The notes: generated from the sequence alone by a model not told the origin. A stretch of 64,000 nt of DNA from Helianthus annuus (GCF_002127325.2 NC_035436.2:81217716-81281715), one strand, 5' to 3'; shown: positions 1 through 12,253, counted from the first letter of the stretch. Numbers and translations are program-made.

Positions 1-419
1 TTATGGTGGAAGGAAGCTATGGAGTGTTGAAGCTCAAAGAGAAAGATGATGGTGATAATAAGAACGTGTGGAATAAGTCTGACCTAATTCGCATAAGGAT
101 ATGTTTAACGGGTCAGATTATTATGGGCGGGTCGGGTTGTTTTGTGACCGGCTATGTTGGGTTTTAAGGTGTCACATGGTTTAATGGGGTGAGTGGGGGT
201 TTTTATTAACTGAGATGATGTCAACGCAAGCATGCGCCACATATAAGCGCAATACAGGAGATATTTCAATAAACGTAAAGTTGCGGCTGTGATAACGCAA
301 GCTGGCGTAGGGTTTAATTATTTAACTTTTTAGTTTTTTTAACTCTGGAAAACATGGGACCGTATACATTAATTTATATCATTCATTTGGTTTTCATTTT
401 CAATATCACCTTTTCTTTT
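1..419. other. Unassigned sequence, no gene seen
   Basis: No supported open reading frame or RNA gene is visible. It lies just beyond the recognisable part of the minus-strand gag and may be more of the same decayed element, but I see no motif that proves it. Confidence 0.3.
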
Positions 420-1316
420 GTAAACCCTGACCCTCCAATAGTCTGGCAGATTGAATCAAAACTTGCAATGTGCAAGTATGGTTCTTCGGTTCTTTTTCCG
501 CAGAATTCTGGCAAATGGCCTAAGTATTGAGGCCTCACCTCGAAGGGTCGATTATTGTTCCCCTACCGGTGTAACTATAGTTGATGAGTTGGGTACTACA
601 ACGGGTCGACAATGACCTTCAACGCCTTGAATTGGTGCTCCTTGAACGACTTGTGGGACACCATCCATAAATTGTATCTGCTCGCCCCTAAACCGATTAT
701 TAGCTCTTTGATTTCCCGCATTAAACTGCGGGACTCCATTATGAACTTGATTTTGTGGAATTGGTTGTGGCATGTGATGTCTTTGATTGACCTGTTGTTG
801 TACTGGATAGGCTTGGTTAACATTATACCCCTCATCGTATCTGTAATCCGCGTACCTTCCATCATATTGGTTTTGATAATCATCCTCCTCCCAACCAGAT
901 TCCCAAGTGTGAACATTGCCTTCTTTGTGTCGGGAACCATCATCATACCCGTGTTGATGCTGTGGTTGATTGAGGCGAATGATTTCTCCATATCGGAGAT
1001 TAAGATTTCTAGGCTGGTTTTGTGGGCCTGGGTTGAATTGTGGAAATGGTTGTGGTGGTGGTTGATTCTGGTTTTGGTTATTGGGCTGATTTTGGTTTTG
1101 GTTTTGTGGGATTGGTGGATCTGGAATGGGTGGGATTGGTTCATTTTGTGCTTGGTTTTGTGGCTCTTGATCAGCCATCTCGTGAGCTTCTTGTTCAAGG
1201 TCTTGAGCAACTGTTGATGACTGAGCTTTAGCTTTCACTGCTGAACGTAAGAGAACGAGATTCTGTCGAGCAGTCTTCTCTATTTCTGGATCAAACCTGG
1301 TATGCATGCAACACAA
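420..1316 (-). pseudogene. Athila-like gag, N-terminal part, frameshifted
   Basis: The first piece, 552-1316 (254 aa), opens with a segment containing FDPEIEKTARQN and continues as a long Pro/Gln/Asn-rich tract. It ends at a TAA, but reading the same strand one frame over from about 560 to 424 gives a continuation with FEVRPQYLG and HLPEFCGK, which looks like the start of a Ty3/gypsy capsid core. The gene is therefore a gag broken by at least one frameshift and truncated beyond about 420. The gag would form the particle shell in the cytoplasm. It sits directly downstream of a minus-strand primer-binding site at 1476-1493, which supports the assignment and orientation. Athila membership is inferred from this arrangement and the primer-binding site type. 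No zinc knuckle or pol is seen on this side. Confidence 0.6.
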
Positions 1317-1475
1317 GAATCACCTGCACACAAACAAACAAGAAACCAAGCGTAATACGGAATGAAACAAATTAAAGACAAACAAAAGGAAATATTTTTG
1401 GATTTTTTGGGTTTTTCTAATTTTTTATTTTATTTTTAAGAAACAAAAACAACTAACTAAACTAAGCGCACCGAC

Positions 1476-1493
1476 TCCCTGGCAACGGCGCCA
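1476..1493 (-). other. Primer-binding site, TGGCGCCGTTGCC type
   Basis: On the minus strand this reads TGGCGCCGTTGCCAGGGA, the plant Athila/Tat type of primer-binding site next to an LTR end. It separates the LTR at higher coordinates from the gag at lower coordinates and fixes the element as minus strand. Confidence 0.8.
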
Positions 1494-1497
1494 TTTT

Positions 1498-2960
1498 GAT
1501 CGATGTCGTAAGGTCGGTCAAAAATATAAGTGAAGATGTCCTATTCACCTTTTACTAGTAAAGGGCAAGTAGGGTGTCGAATCCACGGGGAATCAGTGGA
1601 AAGTGTAAAAGTTCGTTGCTTTAATTACCATCTACGTCTAAACTAATTGCTTTTTGCAGTTTTTAGAATGATTGTGAAAACAAAATAAATTAGAGTTGTA
1701 AACAATTGTGAGAAAATGGACCAATCTCCAGGTTTTCAGGTTATGCAGAAAATCAGGTTACCTAGTTACGACTAGTTGGAAATCACATAGACATGATTTG
1801 TAAAACTTGTTTTGATAAATAACTAACGAACAATATATTTGATTGCAATGATTCACGATCGAAACCAAAAGATTGATGCAAATGAATAGTAATCCAGTTA
1901 ATTACCAATTTCAAATTTCATAAACATTATCAAGTTCAATGATTAAAGGTTTAAAACAATGACATCCTAGAATTTAATCCCGGTTGTTGATGAACAAACC
2001 AAATAATTGATGAACAAGAATGATTATGATAATCAAATATTGTTTAACCGAAACAAAAACAATAGGAACGACTAACCGAAAGTTTAATCGAATCCTAATC
2101 CAAACAGTCGTAACAATAAACAACCCAAAGTTCTAACACAAACCCTATTCCAGGAGACGGTCACGGGAAATCTAGCCGCTCATCTTACACGAACAATCTT
2201 CGATAGCTTGATATGAAGTTGAAGGCATGATTGATTCGGTATTGTGCGGACTGTGATGATCGATGATGTTGAGTAATTCGATGGTGACGAGATGTGATCT
2301 ACGGCTGCTTCCTCTAATTCGATAATTGTGATGATGCCTGCTCCTTCGATTCAAGAGCGCAACATAATAATATATGGATGCCCATTATCAAGTGAAGGAA
2401 GTCCACGAATTCAAGGCCCAAAAATCTTAGTCTATGGCTGCGAATAATTTTTGTGGATTGTTGCTAAAATCGATGGATAAGGAAGTGTCACTAAAATTCT
2501 TTTGTCTCCACCCCACTTTCGTGAATGATAAAGCCCAGTTGTATGATGTTTTTAAAACATTAAATCCACCAAACACAATCATCAACTGTAGGCCCCATCG
2601 TTGACATGCATGTTTTTCATGCAAAATATAATCAACTTCCATATTATTGCAATAATAGCCCTTGAACTTCCACTTCCACATTCCTTCTATGTATTTTCAC
2701 TATAACTTCCAAACAATGACCAAATAACCCGTCAACTTTAATGTTTTAGATTTCTCGCACATCTAAGCTGCATCTTTGATTCGAAACACGTCCCGAGCAT
2801 TGCCAATTACCTCACTCATCCATCTCACACGTTCTTCTCTCTTTAAACTCCGTAACTTCACCCATTTCACGTGCTTAACCTGTAAACATATAAACTCTCG
2901 CAGTAAAACAATTCTAAACATATAATCATATAAAACCACACAAAACATGTAAGATACACA
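1498..2960 (-). repeat. Minus-strand Athila-like 5' LTR (far edge uncertain)
   Basis: The boundary at 1498 is set by the primer-binding site; in minus-strand sense the LTR ends ATCGATCA. The last 100 bases contain a stretch (GTGGATTCGACACCC) of the kind found at the ends of Athila LTRs. The far edge could not be located: no second LTR copy is in the window, and the change to plus-strand Athila sequence happens before 2972. No gene is visible in this stretch. Confidence 0.5.
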
Positions 2961-2971
2961 CTTAAACCCTC

Positions 2972-3457
2972 ATGTTTCACACTTTCCATCAGATCTATAA
3001 AACCTACACCATACGCACCCCACACAACTTTACCAAGGGTGTTGGCATAACCAGGGCGGCCTGCCTCTGCCGAAGCCTCAACCTCATTGCCGACTGCAAC
3101 AATGGTCTGATACGCTTCAAGGATAACAAGGGCATCATTTGGAGCCCATATGACCCAGACCAAGTCCTCGCCATTGAGGATGACCCGAACCGTCCTCCAC
3201 GTTCCTCTTACGGGTTCACCCCCGGATCCTCCTCTCAAGGAGGAAGCGATTTCCCTAACATGCATAATTTATATAATATAATGCAGGAAGCACTTCAGGT
3301 GAGCCGGAATGCCTTCAGCCTCGACCAGAGCACCAGCACTCGCTTCGGGAGCATGGAAAGAAGCATCAACACCATTCGAGCCGACATTTCATGCATGCGG
3401 GAGCACATGGCGTATAGGGACGACGAGGAGGAGGGTGAAGAGATGGAGTCGGATTAG
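2972..3457 (+). pseudogene. Athila-like downstream ORF, C-terminal fragment (unrecognised)
   Basis: A 161-aa open frame. The first residues are probably not native, since an in-frame stop lies just upstream at 2963-2965. The conserved-looking core contains WSPYDPDQVL and DDPNRPP, then a Ser/Gly-rich spacer, a predicted helical segment (MQEALQVSRNAF) and an acidic tail (DDEEEGEE). I do not recognise an enzyme. Its position just upstream of an Athila-type 3' region suggests the C-terminus of the extra ORF carried by Athila-like elements; this is an inference from context. It could instead be a gag fragment. Confidence 0.4.
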
Positions 3458-4452
3458 AGGGCGACGAAAATGGAGGTGGCGTGGTCGCGACATAAAGGTT
3501 AAATATTTTCTCTTTTTTCTGACGGTGGTGATGATGTGCAGGCTGCGACCCGTTGAACAATTTGCTTTTTCGTACTTTTATTTTCTTTTTATGTGGTTGT
3601 GGTGATGGATATTAACGTTTAAACTTTCGTAGCTTAGGATTTTATGTTTTCTTGTTATATTGTGTTGTGGTGTGAATAAGTATACAGGTGCCTTGGGATG
3701 CTTGAATCCACCAAGCATATAGATTCTCCGACCCGAAACAGGAGGACCGACACCTTAACAGCTGTTTTCAAAAAGAAACAGAAGCTTTACACAGGGTCGT
3801 GTCCCCTTGACACGCCCTCGTGCCCAGCTTCTGTAAGTTTTCCAATACTCACACTTTCACACGGTGTCGTGCCTCAGAGACACACCCCACGGGCAGTGTC
3901 TGCTTTATGAAAATTTTGATGTATTTATTACACGTTTTACACATTTAATCAATATAACCTATTCTGGACACATTGAGGACAATGTGTAATTTAAGTTGGG
4001 GGTGGGGGAAACTTGAATAACTTGAAAAATTGTTTGTCCTAAAAACGACCCTTACACAAAACTCTTCTTAGAACTGCTAAAACACCCCAAATCTTTTCAA
4101 AATTCTCTTCTCATTTTTATTTTGTCTTGTTTATAGTTTAAGTTAAGAAATCAAGTTCTAAAAAGTTTAAGTTTTTATAAATTTACAACCGATAGCGCCG
4201 TGATAAAAAAGGAACGATATAAGAAAAAATTCATAAAAAGGGCATGACAAATATTTAAAATTTGATTGTATATATATATATTTCACATCTTTACCCTTTT
4301 TTCCTACAAAATTGTGAGTTTTGAGCCTTTAACGAGAATCCATTATCATATCTCTACTAAATGCCCATTCTTTCATTTCTTGTGTGAATAGCCCGTATGG
4401 TTCCTACAAATCTAGAACTTGACAGGACAATACATTCCGAGTCCTTACCGAC
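3458..4452 (+). repeat. Athila-like 3' untranslated region with GC palindromes
   Basis: Non-coding. Contains GGACACATTGAGGACAATGT (3968-3987) followed by a GTTGGGGGTGGGGG purine tract near 3996. Most of 3966-4452 is clearly homologous to 22283-22745 in the outer element, including the GACGATACATTC/GACAATACATTC segment just before the break. Words of the type GGGTCGTGTCC and GTGCCC occur at 3795-3895, the same decoration seen in the outer element. The sequence stops abruptly at 4452, where an LTR begins. Confidence 0.65.
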
Positions 4453-6294
4453 TGTCACACCCTCAATTTCCACAAGCGATGTATTACCGCGAGCCGTGTG
4501 ACTGACCAGGATCATGCCACGAATCATATTAAACAATGTAATTAATAAAACAATTTTCATCACAACCAATACGATTCCCTGACTAAAGTCCAAAGTTCAT
4601 AGTTCAAAAGTAATAATTAAAGTTAACAGCGGAAGCATAAGTTTAACCATTTAAACAAAAGTTCAAAAGTTCATAAATCTTATTAAGAAACCCAACATGG
4701 GTCAAAGCAACCACTACACTCCCCGCTGCAAGCTGGCGAGTTCACGGTTTATCCAGTTTTATTTCCAAAAACTTGTGTTGTTAAATTACTCATTTATATC
4801 ATGCCATGGGGAGCTACCCCAGATGTAAGCTACTAAACTCCGTATACCGAACACTTTGCAACCCATTGTATCGTTGTTGCCCCGTTTGTCAATATTTATG
4901 CTATCACTAAGTACCTGCATAACATGCAAGTAGGGTGTCAACATAAAGTTGGCGAGTTCACAGTTTATCCAGTTTTATTTCCAAAAACTTGTGTTGTTAA
5001 ATTATACATTTATATCATGCCTTGGGGAGCTACCCTATATGTAAGCTACTAAACTTCGTATACCGAACACTTTGTGACCCATTGTATCGTTGTTGCCCCG
5101 TTTGTCAATGTCTATCATCATTGACGGTTTGCCAAGGCCTATTAGTTCACGCCTGATCCTATCCAGGCACGGTGTGAGGTTGGTGAAACCTAATAGCGCT
5201 ATCGAAATAGTAAGTGGGGACTTCCGTGTTAGAGTTTTGTTTAGTACGCTTGTTCATGAAATGTAAATAACATTTAACCATATCCCAAACCAGGGATATT
5301 ATGCAATCCCAAACCAGGGAAAGTGTTGTTCGTTCCGTTCCCAACCATCGGGAATACATGCTTTTAGTAAAGTGTGTGAACTCACCTTTGTTTTGCTCGG
5401 CAGGTTATTTACTTATTCTAGAGTTTGGTTAACCACGTCCTATTATGGTTACCAATAGCTTTTAGGTTCGTATTCAACTTTTCCCTGTATTCTTACACGT
5501 ATCTAACAAGTAGCACATAAGCATCATGTATCACATAATAAACATGCGAGCCACATAAGAACTTATAACACAAGCCCAATTCTGTGTACAGTATCACAAC
5601 CAGTCCAACATGGGTATTCTAAGTGTGCAGTCCAATAAGTCAGATGGCCTAATATGAGAGTGTTCGGCCTGATTATGAGTGTGCGGTCCATTAACTCATA
5701 CGATCCAATATGTGAGTGTGCAGCCCAAGATGGTATATGGCCCAATGGTGAGTGTGCGGCCCACCAGCAAGTGTGCGCCCAACCTGCTGGTGTGCGGTCA
5801 TGCAAAAAGGGTTGTACTTTATGCTTCATGAGTTTTTACAAGATTGGGCGGTCTACATACTGTGCGACTCGCTTAGCTTCCTTGTACTCTGCGCAGTTAA
5901 GGCTTATACCTTTGACGAGTGTGCAGCATACCTGGCACACAGGTGTGCGGTGTGCTGTGCGGGGTTGTACAATACACAATTCAAGTTGTACGTTGCATGT
6001 GTGTGCGGCTCCATATTATTCCAAAACAGTTTGTATTCTAGTTTTCATGATCAAACAACCAAATCACAAACTTAATACCATGTTCTTATGAACTCTAATG
6101 CAAATGTCATGTTCATTTTTCATATTCAATTTTATTCCTAGTCATACACTTTTCATCAGATGGATCATTTATTAAGCACAAGTCACTAACATCCCAACAT
6201 AATACATGAATCATCAAAATAGATCTAGGGTTTCATTTCATAAAGCAGCATCAAAACGTACATAAAATCAGACTCCATCATCTTGTAGCACAAG
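4453..6294 (-). repeat. Tekay-like LTR, minus strand, left part
   Basis: Starts TGTCACACC. The first 130 bases are homologous to the reverse complement of the Tekay-array LTR ends (24940-25068), for example the GACCAGGATC segment followed by CCACGAATCAT, so this is the 3' end of a minus-strand LTR. It contains a 216-bp tandem duplication (4734 and 4950) and many GTGTGCGG(C/T)CC words at 5616-6010. The outer Athila-like element interrupts it at 6299, and the rest resumes at 63350. Short frames inside it (for example at 5654-6091) are products of the repeated words and are not called as genes. Confidence 0.65.
4734..5112. repeat. 216-bp tandem duplication inside the LTR
   Basis: The segment from GGCGAGTTCACGGTTTATCC at 4734 recurs at 4950 with few changes and runs to about 5112. 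Both copies carry TGGGGAGCTACCC and CCCCGTTTGTCAAT. The duplication is not seen in the Tekay-array LTRs at 22920-38927, so it arose in this lineage. Confidence 0.8.
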
Positions 6295-6299
6295 AAATC
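6295..6299. repeat. Target-site duplication, left copy (AAATC)
   Basis: AAATC directly precedes the outer element's 5' LTR and is repeated exactly at 63345-63349 after its 3' LTR. Confidence 0.85.
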
Positions 6300-8057
6300 T
6301 GATGTGTACAAAATGCAACATATAAATTACATCAAATTTGGCATAAAACTAACCCTTTTTTAGTACTAATGTTGGAAAAAGTGTGCTTTTGTCTTCCTTT
6401 TGTATTTTTAGGATTAAATGAGCTCAAATGAACAAAAGAAGCAAAAATGCAGCCAAATCTAACTATAATACAAGAAAAGGAATAAACGTGACATGCCTGA
6501 CACCTCGACAGCATCTTCCCAAGCAAAAACAAGAGAACAGAAGGATGAACACGCCTCGTGCTCAATGAGCACGGGGGTGTTCCCAAGTGTTTGCAGAAAA
6601 GACAAAGTTGTAGAAGCTTCTATCACCCACCACGGGGGCGTGCCCAGCAGACACGGGGCCGTGGTCAACGCAAAGATTCGCAGAATCTAGGCAAATCTTG
6701 ATAGTACAGATATGCTTCTGCACACGGGGTCGTGCCCAGCGGACATGGGGGCATGGTCAACTAGTGCAGACAAACTGCAATTAATGAAGAAAGAGAAGAT
6801 GGGTGGACACGGGGCCGTGCCCAAGGGACACGGGGCCGTGTCCGGGCTTCTGTGTGCAGGCTATAAATAGGGGTGCTTGGCTCACTTGCAACTCATCCCT
6901 TGGTAAACCACCTCTCTCACACTACACCCACCCACCACCACCATCACGACCCACATCCACCACCATCATCCATCATCCATCATAAAGTGTGTGCAGTAGT
7001 CTCAGGATCCAAGATTGATCGTAAGAGTTCTTGACAATCAAAGGCTATGTTTGCCTAAGTCTCTTACATCACTTGGTGAATACAAATGTTTAGTGTAATA
7101 CTTTTTATTTTTAATCTTTTCGCACTTTTTATTTGGTTATGTATTAATGACTTTAATAACTAGTTTCTTATGTTAAAGGTGAATCTTCCTTATCATTTGT
7201 CCGTGGTGTCTTGGCGTTATTTTACTGTTTATATAAAATAAAAGATTTTTACCATTCATATCTCCATGGTCTATATGGAGATATGTTGGCTACCTGGTCG
7301 GGGGTTAAGGGAATGGTTTGGTAAGAGTCTTGCCTTGTTCAGTGTATAGATCCTGCAAGGACCTGGGTCATGTTTGTAGGACCTTCTTCAATACCCACTG
7401 GTATTGGATGGCGGGGGTCCGAACTCCTTAACCCCCTCATATGTAAACTACTATTAAAACATTAACCCGGCTACTTAGGATTGTATCCCTGATGACTCAA
7501 ACTACTTAGCCGAGGGTAACGTCACCTTCAAAAGAGGGGCCTACCACATTATGCATTAATTACTTAATTAATTATCTTTCAATAATCCAACCCTTTAGGA
7601 TTATATCCTTGCTGACTCAGACTACTGGGTTGAGGGTAACGTCACTTTCAAAAGAGGGGCCTACTACTATAAGTAAGATAATCTCTTAAAAAGTGCAAAA
7701 GTGCGGAAATAATCAAAGGTTACACTAAAGGCGAGTCGGATCCAAGTGGTTCATCTTGTCTATCTGTTTTTATTTTTATTTTTATTTTTCAGCATTTTTA
7801 GTTTTTATTTTCTAGTTTAAAACCTTTTTCTAAATTTTGATTTGTAGACGTTGAGGATAAACCGGTACTAAAAGCTCTTGTGTCCTTGGACGACCTCGGT
7901 ATCTTACCAACACTATACTACGCTCACGATGGGTGCACTTGCCCATATGTGTGTTTGGTGTTAGTAAAATATCGTGTTTTATAAATTTAAAACTTGACTA
8001 AAGTGTAAAAAGGGCTAAAAATATACATAAAATATATATCACACCGCACGCACATCA
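6300..8057 (+). repeat. 5' LTR of the outer Athila-like element (1758 bp)
   Basis: TG...CA ended and homologous along its whole length to the interrupted 3' LTR (51357-63344; about 1753 bp without Copia C). It has a canonical TATA box at 6861. The region upstream of the TATA box (6541-6850) is filled with CACGGGG(C/G)CGTG-type words. Further downstream are two related segments with GGTAACGTCACCTTC (or CACTTTC) and AAAAGAGGGGCCTAC (7510-7552 and 7634-7669), a degenerate duplication of about 120 bp. No gene is seen. Confidence 0.9.
6861..6870 (+). promoter_or_regulatory. TATA box of the outer LTR
   Basis: CTATAAATAG, followed by a GC-poor leader rich in CACCACC and CATC. Transcription would be expected to start about 30 bases downstream, near 6890. 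The 3' LTR has the same box at 51916-51925, also intact. Confidence 0.75.
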
Positions 8058-8063
8058 AGTTTT

Positions 8064-8080
8064 TGGCGCCGTTGCCGGGG
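8064..8080 (+). other. Primer-binding site of the outer element
   Basis: TGGCGCCGTTGCCGGGG lies 6 bases after the 5' LTR end. It is the same type as the minus-strand site at 1476-1493 and typical of the Athila/Tat group. Confidence 0.85.
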
Positions 8081-8340
8081 CCACAAGGATTTTAAGAAAG
8101 TTAGGAATCAACGGCCTAATCGTTTTTTTTTATTTTTCTATTTTTTAGGATTTTTCTTAGATTTTCAGCTTCTGTAGAACTCAGCACGGGCCGTGCCCAC
8201 TGAACACGCCCCATGCCCAATCTTTGGTACTAGCAATCCTGTTTTAAGTCAGACAGTAGCTGAACACGGGGCTGTGCCCACTTAACACGCCCCGTGCCCA
8301 AGTATCGGTTGCTGAAAACAGAACCGTAAGATCCCGACGG
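8081..8340 (+). other. Leader of the outer element
   Basis: Untranslated stretch between primer-binding site and first ORF. It contains a T-rich run and four GC palindrome words (8183-8215 and 8263-8302), the same decoration found in the LTR. Confidence 0.6.
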
Positions 8341-9042
8341 TTGGTAATTTCTGACACCAACATGAGTGATACTGATTTTTTTACTATCGGCCCTCTTATT
8401 ACGTGGTGTCAAATATGTGGTGGCAATCATAAAGATTTAGAATGTTATTTTCTAAATTATAAGCCCCACCATATAGACCCATTGTTTTCCTGTAGCCTTA
8501 AGAGGGGCGAAAGTAAAAATAATCCCTATCTCTCCCTCGAATGCTCTCAATCGACTCTTCTAGGAGAAATGCTTCTTGATGAATTATTTCAAATGGAAGA
8601 TCTAATTCTTATTTGGGTAAAAGAACTTGAGATGGATATGATTAATTCATCTCAAGACGATACCCAAGAAGAATTGTTGAGATCACATTCGAATAAAAAC
8701 AACTTCGTTGTTCCTGATATCACCTATAACTCTGGCAAAGACTTGAGCGATAGTCGTCCCTATGTCGATTGTGCCATGAAGGACTCCCCATCAACTTCGG
8801 TCAATGCATACATAGACCTGAGCGATTCGGCATACACCTTCTTTAACGAGAGCCCGGGAAAGGGTTGGACTTGTCCACCTACATTTAGCATAGGAATCAC
8901 CCTTACCGACAACCTCTTGCGTTCTCGTCTAAATCTAGAGCAATTAAGGTATCTCAGGCACTTTGGGGTCGTTCAGTCCAGTAAGAAACCACCCAATCCG
9001 GATAAATTCCTTAAAAATAGACAAAACTTCATAAACAGCTAG
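8341..9042 (+). CDS. Gag-like protein of the outer element (233 aa)
   Basis: An uninterrupted frame starting at 8341; an alternative start at 8362 (MSDTDFF) fits equally well. Near the N-terminus is WCQICGGNHKDLEC, a Cys-X2-Cys-X3-His-X4-Cys cluster. This is one residue shorter than the retroviral CCHC knuckle but like the degenerate knuckles of Athila-group gags. The rest is acidic and Ser/Asp-rich without a known domain. The stop at 9040-9042 is followed immediately by a CACGGGGCCGTG word. Position just after the primer-binding site and leader fits gag. Lack of a capsid domain makes the assignment tentative: it could be a reduced gag or an accessory RNA-binding protein. The frame is intact, unlike most other coding regions in the window. 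Confidence 0.55.
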   Translation: MVISDTNMSDTDFFTIGPLITWCQICGGNHKDLECYFLNYKPHHIDPLFSCSLKRGESKNNPYLSLECSQSTLLGEMLLDELFQMEDLILIWVKELEMDMINSSQDDTQEELLRSHSNKNNFVVPDITYNSGKDLSDSRPYVDCAMKDSPSTSVNAYIDLSDSAYTFFNESPGKGWTCPPTFSIGITLTDNLLRSRLNLEQLRYLRHFGVVQSSKKPPNPDKFLKNRQNFINS

Positions 9043-9071
9043 ACACGGGGCCGTGTCCAGGTCAGCAAGCC

Positions 9072-9076
9072 CTCGT
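9072..9076. repeat. Target-site duplication of the solo LTR, left copy (CTCGT)
   Basis: CTCGT precedes the LTR; CCCGT follows it at 20628-20632. The single C/T difference is consistent with later cytosine deamination. Confidence 0.6.
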
Positions 9077-9759
9077 TGTGACACCCGACTTTTCAGGCCG
9101 TACCGTACAATTATAGCACGTATTGTGAATAGGTAACAGGACTATATTTGACTGATTATGGTGTTTATATGTGAAATTTAGTGTATTGATAAAATCAAAC
9201 TTTGATAAAAATTATGTTGGCAACGGTAAGATAGACGCTTATCGCATAACGGTTAAAATGCAAAACGAACCTCGGTGACCACCCGAACAGTTTTAAAATC
9301 CTAAAAATAGTCTGTTATGATTAAAATAATAATTTTAATCCTACTCATGAGGAAAAATAAATTAAAACACTAAGAAACCCTATGTTTCGAGTTTAAGTGC
9401 GTACCGCGCGATGCAGCACGTATACCGACAAAATACTGTCAACGCAGCCCGTCAAGACAACTGAGAATCATTTTTAGCAATAATTTGATAAGTTTATTCT
9501 CATAGAATGACAAAAATAAATAAAAACGCTTAAATTCTTATTTTTTGCGATTTTAAACGTGTACCGCGCAGCACAGCGCGCATATTGCCAAATACTGACA
9601 ACGTTGCCAGTCCAGACAAACAAAATATTGTTCAGTAATATTTTGGTGAGTTTATTTTTATAGAGCGCTAAAAATAATTTAGAACTCACTAAAACGGGTT
9701 TAAAACGCTAGATAAAATACCCGGTAACCGGTTAAATACCAATCTTTACCTAATATTAC

Positions 9760-9799
<40 letters not shown>
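9760..9799. repeat. AT microsatellite
   Basis: Nearly pure TA run. It lies just upstream of a CT-rich stretch resembling a transcribed leader and may overlap the LTR promoter. Confidence 0.8.
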
Positions 9800-9801
<2 letters not shown>

Positions 9802-12019
9802 CAAAATGTGTGTGTATATGGGATAGGTGGCGGCCATATGGCTGCCCACCTTTTTCCTTTTTTGCTTCCAATTTGACAAGTGTGAGTCTTGGAGAATTCA
9901 ATAATCATTAAAACCCTCCATATCTTCCATAATCTTCTAATTCCAACATTCACAATCTTCATCTCACTCTCTCTCTCTCTTGAACTCAACCGAACACACA
10001 CCCACATTCATACATCTTTAAATTTTGAACAATTTCTTGAAGATTCAAGATAATTTCAAGCTCATTTGAAGATCCAAAGGCGATTACAAGGTGTTTCAAG
10101 AAAGAACCAAGTTACATATCATCACTCTTGTTCAAAAACCCATCTAAAATCTTGAAGGTATAAAGTTTATTTCACAAATCTTGTTTTGATTCTTGATGAT
10201 CTTAAATAATGATGGAAGTTTCTCTTGTTCTTGAATCTAAACACTAACTTAGAACAAATAACAAATGGGTTTTCAAAGAGATTTAAAAATGGATGTGTGT
10301 ACATATGTATGTGTGGCCGTAACTTGTATGTATATGGGTATTTAGTTGTGTTTTCATTTTAGTTGATTCTTACTTGATTTGATTTTGAAAAGATGATTAC
10401 ATGCATGTGTTGTAAAAGAGTCATAAAAGAAAGTTTTTGAAAAGGTACCATGATTTGAAGTAGATGTGTTAAAAGTGAGGTTTTGGAAGTTTATGCATGT
10501 GTATATGTGTGTATGTCATGTATGTATGTATGTATATGTAAGTGTATACACTAAATTTTGTCATATGTAAATAAAGATGGAATGATGCATTTATGTGAAA
10601 TGATCTAATGATTATGAGATGAACATGTTGTGATTTATAAAAACATGAAGTAAATGTATTCTTAGATGCATTTAAGGTTATGTAAGATGATGATGATATG
10701 ATATACGTGCATTAAGTGCTTGTACATAGTCATGCATGTAGGCGTATGTACATAAAATGATGAATAAATGATGTTATGATAAAAATAGTTTTAAATCAGA
10801 TTATAAACCTTAAAATAAAGTTATTTTGAAGTGTTTAATGATATGTAACTTTGTCATAATGTTTGCTAGCATTGTAAGTTGTACTTGGTGCATTAAAAGT
10901 GGTAAAATATGTGAAATCGCAAGAGTTATGTGACTTAAATAAAAACTGCACTAATCTGAATATAATCACTATTTTAATTAGTAAATAACATGTATTGTGT
11001 TAAAATATTAAGTCGTTTCGAGTTGGGATGGTTACAGTAACCTTTTACGCAAAACTATGCGTTAAAACGGTCAAAAATCGACTTTTTGGGTGATTTTTGT
11101 TAAACTGAATTAAACCAGTAAATAAACTGATATTTTTAGTTTAAAAATAAGTTTTTTTAACTAATTTCAAGCTTACTTGGTGTTTGGTTGGTCATACTTG
11201 ACTTCCGACGCCCGAAAACATTACCGAATCGCTAAAATACGCATTTTTCAATGAACATTAGTATGGGTGAATTTTGAGTGAATCTTTTGTGATAAAATGT
11301 GTTAAGTGATTTTGACATGTAAATATGATAATATATTGAGTGTTAATTTAATAATAGGAAATTTAGATTTTTGCATGTATGCATGTACGTTTTGTGCGGT
11401 AAAAGCGGTAAAAGTGCGTTAAATGTGTAACTTGTTTGTCGAGCATGAAATTTGATATATATATATATATATATATAGGATATTTCATGTGTATTTGCTT
11501 TGAAAATGACAAAATAGATATATTATCAAGATTTCGTGAGTCTCGGTGTTAAATTATATGAACGTTTGTGTATAAATACTATGACGCGTAAATCGTAGGT
11601 ATGTCACGTATAAATGGGAGAATTAAGGGAATTACACAATAATGGTCACCAATAAAATCGTTCAAAATGCAAAATCATAATAAATATATAAATATATATA
11701 TGGACTCATATACATATATTTTTATTTTATCGTGCCAACATAATAAAAAATGACAACTTTTCGAGAAAATCTCAAAGTTATGCGATAATTCTAAGAAACT
11801 GAGAAACTTAGGATTTTTGTGATTAAATGTTATTTTGATTTAGAATTGTTCCCATATTAGGACGTATATAATCAATTTATGGGATTGCGGTATTAAATTA
11901 CGCACCCAAAGGTAAGTGTCACTAAACCCCTCTTTTTACTATTTTACATATATTTTGGGGGTGGAACACGTCATTAAAAGGGTTTAATAATGTTTTCGAA
12001 ATAAAACATGCCTTTTAAT

Positions 12020-12021
<2 letters not shown>

Positions 12022-12059
<38 letters not shown>
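12022..12059. repeat. AT microsatellite
   Basis: Pure AT dinucleotide run inside the solo LTR. A shorter one is at 11455-11477. Confidence 0.85.
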
Positions 12060-12064
<5 letters not shown>

Positions 12065-12251
12065 AAAATATATAAATTTGATAAGTCATACGTTTCGAAG
12101 TAAAACGATTTTGAAGAATGAATATTAGGAGTGTGGTATTTCTTAAGAGAAGTGAGACCGTACGAAATAGGAATGAATTCCGGACTGAATCTCAACACTT
12201 GAGTGCCAAGGGAATTCGTAAGTCGTAGTATATTAAATTGTCATATTAGTA

Positions 12252-12253
<2 letters not shown>

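Noticed and set aside
612..1217. Hydrophobic 201-aa plus-strand frame that looks like a membrane protein
   Set aside because: It is the antisense of the Pro/Gln/Asn-rich gag: CAA/AAC runs read in reverse give Leu/Ile/Val/Trp.
6803..6985. Pro/His-rich frames after the outer LTR TATA box (also 51840-52113)
   Set aside because: They come from CACC/CATC-rich leader DNA and GC palindrome words; the frame differs between the two LTRs.
11974..12198. 74-aa minus-strand frame
   Set aside because: A third of it is the Tyr/Ile translation of an AT microsatellite.
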